From contig CAJWGH010000041.1 in the NCBI GenBank assembly GCA_913031095.1, positions 1 to 7,972 of the forward strand: 7,972 bases of DNA, written 5' to 3'. Below are positions 1 to 5,825 of this stretch, piece by piece. Within the stretch, counting starts at the first letter, position 1. Every line of letters starts with the position of its first letter. Source of the DNA: an uncultured Chloroflexota bacterium. Lineage in GTDB: Bacteria > Chloroflexota > Dehalococcoidia > UBA3495. Below the pieces are notes generated by a model. It searched no databases, was not told where the DNA came from, and saw only the letters and a program-made list of their open reading frames with translations. A program made the translations under genes and the position numbers.

Positions 1-1378
1 GTTTAACGACGCTGCACTGGTCCGGATAGGTACCGACAGCTCTGACGTCGTATTTGCTAGCGAACCCGTCAGGGTAGCCGGCCTCGGCCATCAGTTCTTT
101 GGCCCTCTTCAGGTCTTCTTTACCGCCGTCAGTGTTCTTCGGGCGGATTCCGGGCCAAGTATCGCACTCTTCAAATGTGTGCGCGATACCCATGAGCGGG
201 CAAGGGGTACCTGACGTGTCGTCGAACACTATGGAGTTATGTTGCTGTCGGTCTACCGCCAGGTTGATAGCCTGACGTACCCGGGGGTCATTGAACGGCT
301 CTTTCTTGATATTGAGCATCAGTCCCCAGTCTGCAGACGGTGATACTGCCTGGGTCGTGTAGAAGCCGTCAGAGTCATTCTCGACCTGGTAGGCCTGCGT
401 CGGGCTCAGGTTAGTGAACCCACTATTGGTCATCTCTAGCTCGCGGGCTTTGAACGCGGCCATCAGAGCACTAGTATCGGTGATGATGAAGTGGTCTATC
501 GAGTCGAAATAAGGTCGTCCCTCTTTGAAGTAATTCTCATTCTTGGAGACCTTATAGAAGTTACCTCTCTGGTATTCGTCAAGTACGAACGGGCCAGACA
601 TGGCTCCATGCTTAATGACGTTCTCTGCCTGGTTCAGGTCTATACCTGCAGAAAGGAGATGTTCCGGCAGTACCTTTACGTAGTCAACTGCGAGGAACTT
701 CAAGAAAGCGCCCGATGGGAACTGAAGGTTCATCTCGAAAGTATGGTCATCGATCGCTTTGATCCCGCCGTCGTCCATACCTAGTGCGTAGTTCCTGAAG
801 AGCCCGGACCTTGCAGTCTTGGTTTCAGGGTCCATGTAACGTCGCAATGAGTAGACAACGTCTTCAGTATTCAGGTCTTCGCCGTCACCCCATTTGATAC
901 CTTTATGAAGTTTGAAGGTTACGGTCTCGCCGCCATTTGAGACCTCCCAACTCTCACAGAGGTCACATACGACCTTACCGACATCAACCGTATCCATCTG
1001 GACTATCTGGTTGTACAACTGGGAGTACGACATGATGCTAGATAGGGAAGAAGAGCCCTTCGGATCCCAGTCTTTCGTGTCAGCGTATGCCGACATGCGT
1101 ATGTGGCCGCCAGCTTTGGGACCGGTCTTCGGTACAGCAGTCGGCTTAGCTTTTGGTGGTACAGGAGTGGGTTTGGATTTAGCTGCTGGTGCTTTAGCTT
1201 TAGCTGCAGGTGCTGCTGTCGCTTTAGGTGCGGCGGAAGAGGACGTTGATTTGGCGCTGGTGCTGGTGCTAGTCGTTTCAGCGTCTCCATCCCCTCCACA
1301 GGCCATAAGGATCAACAGCATGACTGCGACCATTGCCGGTAAGATATTCTTCACTTTAAGAAACCGTAGCCTTGACAT
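1..1378 (-). CDS. ABC transporter substrate-binding lipoprotein, family 5 (peptide/nickel type), partial
   Basis: Reads open on the minus strand from ATG 1378 to the window edge (459 codons); the C-terminus lies outside. AGGAGG sits 4 nt upstream of the ATG (+ strand 1383-1388), which fixes the start. Residues 1-27 are a lipoprotein signal: basic MSRLRFLKVK, a hydrophobic core, then LMAC with the lipidation Cys at 27. Residues 30-89 are a low-complexity S/T then K/A/P-rich linker that would hold the domain off the membrane. From about residue 90 the protein matches the SBP_bac_5 fold, including ESWEVSNGGETVTFKL and KGIKWGDGEDLNTEDVVYSLRRY (about 142-181) and, further on, a PFNDPRVRQAINLAVDR segment typical of the family. 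It would capture an oligopeptide or similar solute outside the membrane and pass it to an ABC permease. No permease gene is visible here, and the substrate cannot be told from the sequence. Family members are usually 500-600 aa, so roughly 50-140 residues are missing. Confidence 0.93.
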   Translation of the reverse strand, partial: MSRLRFLKVKNILPAMVAVMLLILMACGGDGDAETTSTSTSAKSTSSSAAPKATAAPAAKAKAPAAKSKPTPVPPKAKPTAVPKTGPKAGGHIRMSAYADTKDWDPKGSSSLSSIMSYSQLYNQIVQMDTVDVGKVVCDLCESWEVSNGGETVTFKLHKGIKWGDGEDLNTEDVVYSLRRYMDPETKTARSGLFRNYALGMDDGGIKAIDDHTFEMNLQFPSGAFLKFLAVDYVKVLPEHLLSAGIDLNQAENVIKHGAMSGPFVLDEYQRGNFYKVSKNENYFKEGRPYFDSIDHFIITDTSALMAAFKARELEMTNSGFTNLSPTQAYQVENDSDGFYTTQAVSPSADWGLMLNIKKEPFNDPRVRQAINLAVDRQQHNSIVFDDTSGTPCPLMGIAHTFEECDTWPGIRPKNTDGGKEDLKRAKELMAEAGYPDGFASKYDVRAVGTYPDQCSVVK

Positions 1379-1521
1379 TAATCCTCCTGGCATCTCCGCC
1401 TGTCTTTTTGTTCGTTCGAGTGTTCTTGAACCCAGATTTTTCGATTATCCCGTTTATGAAACCCATCAGTTCAGAAGGCATGCGAACGAAACCTCAAATA
1501 TCTACTATTCGAGGCTTGGAT

Positions 1522-1550
1522 ATGCTAGCTCACAGGCTGGGATAAGTCAA
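1522..1550 (-). promoter_or_regulatory. Candidate sigma70-type promoter for the substrate-binding protein gene
   Basis: Read on the minus strand: TTGACT (1550-1545), a 17-nt spacer, then TAGCAT (1527-1522). The -35 matches consensus at 5 of 6 positions and the -10 at 4 of 6. It would give a leader of about 135 nt before the ATG at 1378. A closer alternative is GATAAT at about 1449-1444, but I see no acceptable -35 for it. Confidence 0.35.
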
Positions 1551-1823
1551 GTAAGTGCCATTCAAAGAAAACCGGGATAAAGGGCTTGAGAATTTCTAGA
1601 TACCGTTTCAACCATCAAATGGTGGTGGTCCATCTTTCCCAGTATTGGTGCCCGATTCTGAAGTAGATATGCTCAAACGAGTGTCTATCCTGGTTACTTC
1701 GAGGAGGTTGACCTCAAAGGGATCGATGAGCTTCTCACACTGCCGTTATTTACGACAGAGCCGGTGACTATCTCTCCAGTACATCTACGAAATCAACATC
1801 ATTCAAGCGACTAGCCCGCCTAG

Positions 1824-1865
1824 CTGATCTATCTCTGAATCATTCTCGTTGTCTGCATAGATCAG
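1824..1865. repeat. 9-bp perfect inverted repeat upstream of the A-type Fe-S gene
   Basis: CTGATCTAT at 1824-1832 is the exact reverse complement of ATAGATCAG at 1857-1865, separated by 24 nt. It lies about 120 bp upstream of the ATG at 1984. It could be a two-site operator or a leader hairpin. There is no U-tract, so it is not an intrinsic terminator. Confidence 0.4.
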
Positions 1866-1941
1866 ATATGGTCCATCAAATCGTTGACCAGACCTTGGTC
1901 CTATGTTAACGTCCAACGACACTGTAGGCTGGTAGGTCTTG

Positions 1942-1960
1942 CCACTTCCTCTAGAAGTGG
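1942..1960. repeat. Short hairpin/operator-like inverted repeat just upstream of the A-type Fe-S gene
   Basis: CCACTTC (1942-1948) and GAAGTGG (1954-1960) form a perfect 7-bp stem with a 5-nt loop. It ends 8 nt before the AAGGAG ribosome binding site at 1969-1974. The position suits a translational or transcriptional control element. A weak upstream promoter, TTGACC (1884-1889) with TAACGT (1907-1912) and 17-nt spacing, would place it in the 5' leader. Confidence 0.35.
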
Positions 1961-1983
1961 GCCTGCCCAAGGAGTAGATCAAA

Positions 1984-2370
1984 ATGGAAGTAACGACCCT
2001 CGCCATCGAGAAGCTCAAGGAAGTCATGGAAGAACAAGGTGAAACTGATGGGTCCCTGCGGGTAGTGGCAATACCCGCCGAAGCAGGTGGCCTTCAATAT
2101 ATGCTGACTATGGAGAACGAATCTCAGTCCGATGACACCGTGATGTCAAAAGAGGGCGTTAAGTTCCTCATGGACTCCGACAGCGCTCCGTTCTTAGAGG
2201 AAGCGACCATAGATTACGTCGAGAACCTGGGTGGTCAGGTAGGATTCGTCATCAACAACCCCATGTTCGCCAGTGCTGGCGGATGTGGTGGAGGTTGTGC
2301 CTGCGGTAGCGGCGGTGGCGGATGTGGCTGCGGCGGCGGCGGATGTGGCGGCGGCTGCGGCGGTCACTAA
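1984..2370 (+). CDS. HesB/IscA-family (A-type Fe-S carrier) protein with Cys/Gly-rich tail
   Basis: 128 aa. AAGGAG at 1969-1974 lies 9 nt before the ATG. Residues 1-92 match the A-type Fe-S carrier/scaffold fold: an N-terminal helix (AIEKLKEVMEEQG), LRVVAIP, the GVKFLMDSDSAPFLEEATIDYVE segment (about 58-80) and GFVINNP (87-93). Canonical family members bind a cluster or iron with three Cys, one in a GCSG-type loop and two in a C-terminal CGCG. Here the first is absent: the loop reads AEAGGLQY, with Ala34 in the Cys position. The usual short CGCGxSF end is replaced by about 30 residues of Gly and Cys with seven Cys (101, 105, 107, 114, 116, 121, 125) and a final His128. Metal or cluster binding would therefore rest on the tail alone. 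The gene stands by itself between a long leader and a strong terminator, with no isc/suf neighbours. Family is confident; its exact role is not. Confidence 0.9.
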   Translation: MEVTTLAIEKLKEVMEEQGETDGSLRVVAIPAEAGGLQYMLTMENESQSDDTVMSKEGVKFLMDSDSAPFLEEATIDYVENLGGQVGFVINNPMFASAGGCGGGCACGSGGGGCGCGGGGCGGGCGGH

Positions 2371-2387
2371 ACAAAAAGCAATCACTT

Positions 2388-2424
2388 AAAAAATGGGCCT
2401 CGATATATCGGGGCCCATTTTTTT
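2388..2424 (+). terminator. Rho-independent terminator of the A-type Fe-S gene
   Basis: A near-perfect palindrome centred at 2405/2406: AAAAAATGGGCC (2388-2399) pairs with GGCCCATTTTTT (2412-2423) around CGATATATCG, with one T/G mismatch. It is followed by a run of seven T (2418-2424). It starts 18 nt after the TAA of the preceding gene. The A-tract on the 5' side would let it work in both directions. Confidence 0.92.
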
Positions 2425-2456
2425 GTTCTCTACCCTATCAATCAGCCCTATTCTTC

Positions 2457-2485
2457 TTGACGGTCTCTCATCATCCAAGCATAAT
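2457..2485 (+). promoter_or_regulatory. sigma70-type promoter for the GGT-like operon
   Basis: TTGACG (2457-2462), 17-nt spacer, CATAAT (2480-2485); each box matches consensus at 5 of 6 positions. Transcription would start near 2492, leaving a leader of about 56 nt before the ATG at 2548. It sits right after the terminator at 2388-2424, so the operon is likely transcribed independently of the upstream gene. Confidence 0.65.
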
Positions 2486-2547
2486 TCCAGGCTGAAAAAT
2501 CGGCAGCGAATCCCTCTGAATAGGATTTCATTCCTTAGGAGACAACC

Positions 2548-4266
2548 ATGGTGCAGTCACCTCACGGTATTAGATTCGAGTCCAACCGGCCGGTAGTCAT
2601 GGGTCGGAATGGGATGGTGTGCGCCGGGCATCCGCTTGCCGCCCAGGCCGGGATGGCTACATTACAGAAGGGCGGTAATGCCGTAGACGCTGCCATAGCC
2701 ACCGCCGCAGCTTTAAATGTGGTCGAGCCTAACATGTCGGGGGTCGGCGGCGACGGCTACATCATGATCTACAACAAGGCTCTGAATAAGATCGACATCT
2801 GCAATGCCACCGGCGCCGCTCCTTACGCAACTGACCTGGCTTGGTATCAGGCGAATGGCATCCCTCAAAAAGGGATCATGTCGTTCTCAGTACCTGGCCT
2901 TGTGGACGGCTGGATGGCAGCGCACGAGAAATATGGCACACAAGAATTATCCGATCTTTTCTCCTCAGCCATAGACCTAGCAGACAACGGCTTCCCTGTG
3001 ACGCACATTCTATCGAGGGTCATTGCCAGCGACCCCTTGATCTGTGAATTCCCCACATCCCAGGCCATTTTCGCCCCGGGAGGAAAGCCATTGCAGCCGG
3101 GGCAGATGCTCTATCAAAAAGACCTCGCTAGGACATTCCAGGCCATCGTTGACGGTGGCCGGGACGCTTTTTACGAAGGTGCGGTCGCCAAGGCAATGGT
3201 AGATTTCTGCCAAGAACAAGGCGGGCTTTTATCCATGAGGGACCTCATCGACTGCCGTTCGCGATGGCAAGAGCCCATCTCCGCCAACTATAAAGGCCAC
3301 ACGGTCTACGAAGCCCCGCCCAATTCCAGTGGGCACGTACTCCTCCAAGAACTGAACATGGTAGAGCAGTTCGATCTCGGGTCTATGGGTTGTAACACGG
3401 CTGACAGCATCCACATGATGGTTGAGGCCAAAAAGTTAGCGTTCATCGACCGCGAGGCCTATATGGCCGACCCGGACCACACAGACATCCCGACCAAGGG
3501 CCTGATCTCCAAAGAATACGCCAAAGAACGGGCCAAGCTGATCGACCCCAGCACGGTATCCGACCCGACCCACGGCGATCCCTGGGTGTTCCAGGGAAGG
3601 ACCGGAACCGCTGGGCGGGTTACAGCCGGCTCAGTACAGGAAGAAGACACCACCTGTTTCGTGATCGTGGACCGTTGGGGAAACGCCGTCTGTCAACTGC
3701 AGAGCATCCAAAGTTCCCTGGGGTCCAGCATCGTCGCTGGAGATACCGGTATCCTGCTCAACAACCGGATGACCTACTGGCATCTAGAAAACGACCACGT
3801 GGACTGCCTCCAGCCCGGCAAGAGGGTGCGCCATACCATGAACCCGGTGATGGTTTTCAAAGGCGAAGGCCCAGGTTCAGACGGAAAAGCTGGCGGTTCC
3901 GGAGAGTTGATGCTGGTCTGCGGCACGCCCGGCGCTGACACCCAGGTGCAGACCAACATGCAGGTAATCACCCACATAATCGACTTCGGCATGACCGTGG
4001 CCGAGGCTGTGGAGGCTCCCCGATGGCGCAATTCCCACAGCCCAACGGAGTCCAATGTTCCTCACGTCTGTGATAATCTGTTGCACATGGAGTCTCGGTT
4101 CGGAACAGACGTCCGGCAAGCTTTAAGGAGCAAGGGCCATCAACTGAATATGATGCCGGACTGGGGCGCCCAGGGATCAGAGATGATGATTCAGGTGGAT
4201 CCAGAGACCGGCGCTCTTCACGGAGCGGCCGACCCAAGACGGGACGGCTACGCCATTGGCTGGTAA
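2548..4266 (+). CDS. Gamma-glutamyltransferase-family Ntn hydrolase (GGT-like)
   Basis: 572 aa; AGGAG at 2537-2541 lies 6 nt before the ATG. The family makes a proenzyme that cuts itself before a catalytic Thr, which then acts as N-terminal nucleophile. Family marks are GGNAVDAAIA (42-51), EPNMSGVGGDGYIM (60-72 region), the SVPGLVDGWMAAHEKYG segment, and the cleavage site DTTCFVIVDRWGNAV with Thr368 as the likely nucleophile. That gives a 205-residue small subunit, close to the family norm. There is no signal peptide, so it is probably cytoplasmic, unlike E. coli Ggt. Several residues that hold the gamma-glutamyl group in E. coli Ggt appear replaced: no Arg in the AAPYATD stretch (90-96), Gln388 for the Asn of TLNTTFG, Thr-Tyr (409-410) for the Asp pair, and RHTMNPV for the SSMSP loop. 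It resembles the YwrD-type branch more than true Ggt, and the substrate is unknown. First gene of a three-gene operon. Confidence 0.92.
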   Translation: MVQSPHGIRFESNRPVVMGRNGMVCAGHPLAAQAGMATLQKGGNAVDAAIATAAALNVVEPNMSGVGGDGYIMIYNKALNKIDICNATGAAPYATDLAWYQANGIPQKGIMSFSVPGLVDGWMAAHEKYGTQELSDLFSSAIDLADNGFPVTHILSRVIASDPLICEFPTSQAIFAPGGKPLQPGQMLYQKDLARTFQAIVDGGRDAFYEGAVAKAMVDFCQEQGGLLSMRDLIDCRSRWQEPISANYKGHTVYEAPPNSSGHVLLQELNMVEQFDLGSMGCNTADSIHMMVEAKKLAFIDREAYMADPDHTDIPTKGLISKEYAKERAKLIDPSTVSDPTHGDPWVFQGRTGTAGRVTAGSVQEEDTTCFVIVDRWGNAVCQLQSIQSSLGSSIVAGDTGILLNNRMTYWHLENDHVDCLQPGKRVRHTMNPVMVFKGEGPGSDGKAGGSGELMLVCGTPGADTQVQTNMQVITHIIDFGMTVAEAVEAPRWRNSHSPTESNVPHVCDNLLHMESRFGTDVRQALRSKGHQLNMMPDWGAQGSEMMIQVDPETGALHGAADPRRDGYAIGW

Positions 4267-4285
4267 GCAATAAGCTGGAATATTG

Positions 4286-4768
4286 ATGCGTATACCAGGT
4301 GAGAAAAGAAGCCCTTTCCCCGATGAATGCGGGAACCGGGCCGGGGAATTCGCGGAGGCTGTAAGGGACGGGGAGATGGACCTGGCTTGGTCCATGCTAT
4401 CTAGAGAGACGCGCGGCATGCGTATGGGAGTCTGGGCCACCCGTAACCAGGTCAACATGCAGGAGGCATACCGGGCCGGATACGATCCAGAACATCCGAT
4501 GCGTACAGCGATGCTAGAGGACTTTCGTAAAACGGTGCTCAGCCTCTGGCCGTTGGAAGACCTTACAGACCTTGGAATCTCGCCAACCAGTTATCTAGAC
4601 GATATCCACGCCTTTGCCTTCCTTCCTTTCGGAATGGAGGACGACACCACTGAGGTCGAGCACGGCCGCGCGATGAACGGCCTGATCCTCCCTATGCTCT
4701 GGGAAGATGACGATTGGCAAGTCGATCTTCCGGGATGGCGGTTCCTAGAAGTCCCGGAGAAGAGCTAA
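4286..4768 (+). CDS. Hypothetical protein, possibly NTF2-like
   Basis: 160 aa from ATG 4286, 19 nt after the GGT-like stop; a weak GGAA (4277-4280) precedes it. A TTG directly upstream at 4283 is in frame, but the ATG is the better choice. I do not recognise a family with confidence. There is no signal peptide or membrane segment. The N-terminal helix (EFAEAVRDGEMDLAWSMLS, about 23-41) and the ending WEDDDWQVDLPGWRFLEVP recall NTF2-like proteins, in which a helix is followed by sheets ending in a W-x-VDLP strand; this is inference only. The protein is rich in Trp, Met and acidic residues. Its close spacing behind the GGT-like gene and 4-nt gap to the HNH gene indicate co-transcription. Confidence 0.82.
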   Translation: MRIPGEKRSPFPDECGNRAGEFAEAVRDGEMDLAWSMLSRETRGMRMGVWATRNQVNMQEAYRAGYDPEHPMRTAMLEDFRKTVLSLWPLEDLTDLGISPTSYLDDIHAFAFLPFGMEDDTTEVEHGRAMNGLILPMLWEDDDWQVDLPGWRFLEVPEKS

Positions 4769-4772
4769 CGCC

Positions 4773-5102
4773 TTGGCCCGGCGTTCTTCATCTGAAACCA
4801 CCTCGCCCGGCATCATGCAGGACCAGCCGGCTTGCGCCCTCTGCAAGAGAGCGTCCTTGCGTTTCACTTCACACCACCTGATCCCCCGATCCAGGGGCGG
4901 CAAGTTCGGGCCTCAAGTTAAACTCTGTCCCACGTGTCACCGGCAGCTTCACGCCATGTTTTCTGAATCCACTCTGGCTAACGAACTGAACTCCGTCGAG
5001 GCGCTCCGCGCGAATCCGCAATTCTCCGATTACCTACGGTGGGCACGCCGTCAAAAAGGCCCCACCAGCTTTCGGGTACGCCGAGCGAAAAACCGTCGTT
5101 AA
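4773..5102 (+). CDS. Small HNH-family nuclease
   Basis: 109 aa from a TTG at 4773, only 4 nt after the previous stop; AGAG at 4761-4764 lies 8 nt upstream. The first in-frame ATG (4815, residue 15) has no ribosome binding site, so the TTG is preferred. The core is a zinc-bound HNH fold: Cys21-x2-Cys24, His34-His35 in HHLIPRSRGGK, then Cys52-x2-Cys55-His56 and His60 (KLCPTCHRQLH). The HH pair would hold the general base and the last His a catalytic metal ion. The C-terminus is very basic (WARRQKG...RVRRAKNRR), fitting DNA binding. Such single-domain proteins occur as stand-alone genes of unknown purpose, and no restriction or phage genes are nearby. Stop TAA at 5100-5102. Confidence 0.88.
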   Translation: MARRSSSETTSPGIMQDQPACALCKRASLRFTSHHLIPRSRGGKFGPQVKLCPTCHRQLHAMFSESTLANELNSVEALRANPQFSDYLRWARRQKGPTSFRVRRAKNRR

Positions 5103-5114
5103 ACTTACCTTTCC

Positions 5115-5144
5115 TTGTGCTTCCCTGGGGCCAGGGAATATACT
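5115..5144 (+). promoter_or_regulatory. Promoter with palindromic spacer (candidate operator), near-leaderless
   Basis: TTGTGC (5115-5120; 3 of 6) and TATACT (5139-5144; 5 of 6) are separated by exactly 18 nt. The whole spacer is a perfect inverted repeat: TTCCCTGG (5121-5128), GG, CCAGGGAA (5131-5138). Transcription would begin near 5151, three nt before the ATG at 5154, so the mRNA would be almost leaderless; no Shine-Dalgarno sequence is visible in the right place. The palindrome is not followed by a T-tract, so it is not a terminator of the HNH gene. Confidence 0.5.
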
Positions 5145-5153
5145 CCTGGTACT

Positions 5154-5825
5154 ATGTCTCAGCCTCAAGAAGAGTTCTCGGACGGCCTCACGACACTGCC
5201 GCTCTTTCCGTTGAACCTGGTCCTGTTTCCAGGCATGGACTTGCCTCTTCACATCTTCGAGGAGCGCTACAAGGACATGATTGGAGAGTGCCTGAACCAG
5301 GATTCTCCCTTTGGCGTCGTGTTGATCAAAGAAGGATTAGAGATCGGCGACCCGGCCGAGCCTGAAAGAATCGGCACTTCAACCAGGATACTGCGCTCAG
5401 AAGTCTTAGACCAAGGACGTCTCAACATCATGACCAAGGGCGAGCGCCGGTTCGAGATCGAAGAGATAACGCAGCGGGTGCCTCATGTGGTCGGCCGGGT
5501 ACGCTACTTGGTGGAGATCGAAGGCCAGGGTTGCTCTGAACTGGTACCCCAGATCAACGACGAATACGTAGAACTGGTTCGGAATCTAACAGCCCTCACC
5601 GGCGGGTATACATCGAGGGTGGAGATCCCCGAAGACCCCATCGAGCTGTCCTACGCCATAGCCGCCAATCTGAACCTAGAGCCCCCTCTACGGCAGAGCC
5701 TGCTTGTCACGGAGACCGCGGCGACTCGGCTGGCCGACTTGATTCCCATGTTAAGGCAGGGCAACGAAGCTATGCGAAAACGCATCGCGGAACAGAACCC
5801 CTTTCAGGGTCCGCGTCTAAACTAG
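5154..5825 (+). CDS. LON substrate-binding domain protein (COG2802 type)
   Basis: 223 aa from ATG 5154. An in-frame TTG at 5115 would add 13 residues, but it overlaps the candidate promoter and has no ribosome binding site. The N-terminus LTTLPLFPLNLVLFPGMDLPLHIFEERYKDMI (about 12-43) is the signature of the Lon-protease N-terminal domain, followed by FGVVLIKEG and a GERRFEI strand. The C-terminal half is helical and ends in RLADLIPMLRQGNEAMRKRIAEQNPFQG. There is no AAA+ or protease domain, so this is the stand-alone form, whose biochemical role is unclear; substrate or adaptor binding is the usual guess. Its TAG stop overlaps the stop of the converging selenoprotein gene within one CTAG (5822-5825). 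Confidence 0.92.
   Translation: MSQPQEEFSDGLTTLPLFPLNLVLFPGMDLPLHIFEERYKDMIGECLNQDSPFGVVLIKEGLEIGDPAEPERIGTSTRILRSEVLDQGRLNIMTKGERRFEIEEITQRVPHVVGRVRYLVEIEGQGCSELVPQINDEYVELVRNLTALTGGYTSRVEIPEDPIELSYAIAANLNLEPPLRQSLLVTETAATRLADLIPMLRQGNEAMRKRIAEQNPFQGPRLN

Larger units (their letters stand above)
1381..1983. other. Gene-poor intergenic region
   Basis: About 600 bp between the divergent starts at 1378 (minus) and 1984 (plus). I see no convincing gene or RNA gene. It holds the candidate promoter at 1522-1550, inverted repeats at 1824-1865 and 1942-1960, and three copies of the heptamer GGGATAA (1539-1545 and 1574-1580 on plus, 1445-1451 on minus). A plus-strand frame from 1662 to the TAG at 1812-1814 reads coding-like text (SVYPGYFEEVDLKGIDELL near its start) but has no start codon and lies just after a TGA at 1659. 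It may be a gene remnant or chance. A minus-strand frame at 1803-2027 has no family resemblance and overlaps the next gene, so I do not call it. Confidence 0.6.

Noticed and set aside
912..1580. Plus-strand open frame of 222 codons
   Set aside because: It is antisense to the well-supported lipoprotein gene, translates the K/A/P linker into an Ala/Val-rich low-complexity stretch, and has no family resemblance.
1590..1814. A hidden selenoprotein gene with TGA at 1659
   Set aside because: The stretch after the TGA reads somewhat coding-like, but there is no start codon, no ribosome binding site, no recognisable family and no Cys motif at the TGA.
1803..2027. Minus-strand open frame of 74 codons in the intergenic gap
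   Set aside because: It overlaps the start of the A-type Fe-S gene, has no ribosome binding site and resembles no family.
2281..2365. Frameshift artefact producing the Gly/Cys tail
   Set aside because: The frame is continuous with the conserved fold, Cys and Gly codons are varied (tgt/tgc, ggt/gga/ggc) and the family normally has Cys-Gly at this end, so the tail looks genuine.
5121..5138. Terminator hairpin for the HNH gene
   Set aside because: The palindrome has no downstream T-tract and fits precisely between promoter boxes, so an operator is the better reading.
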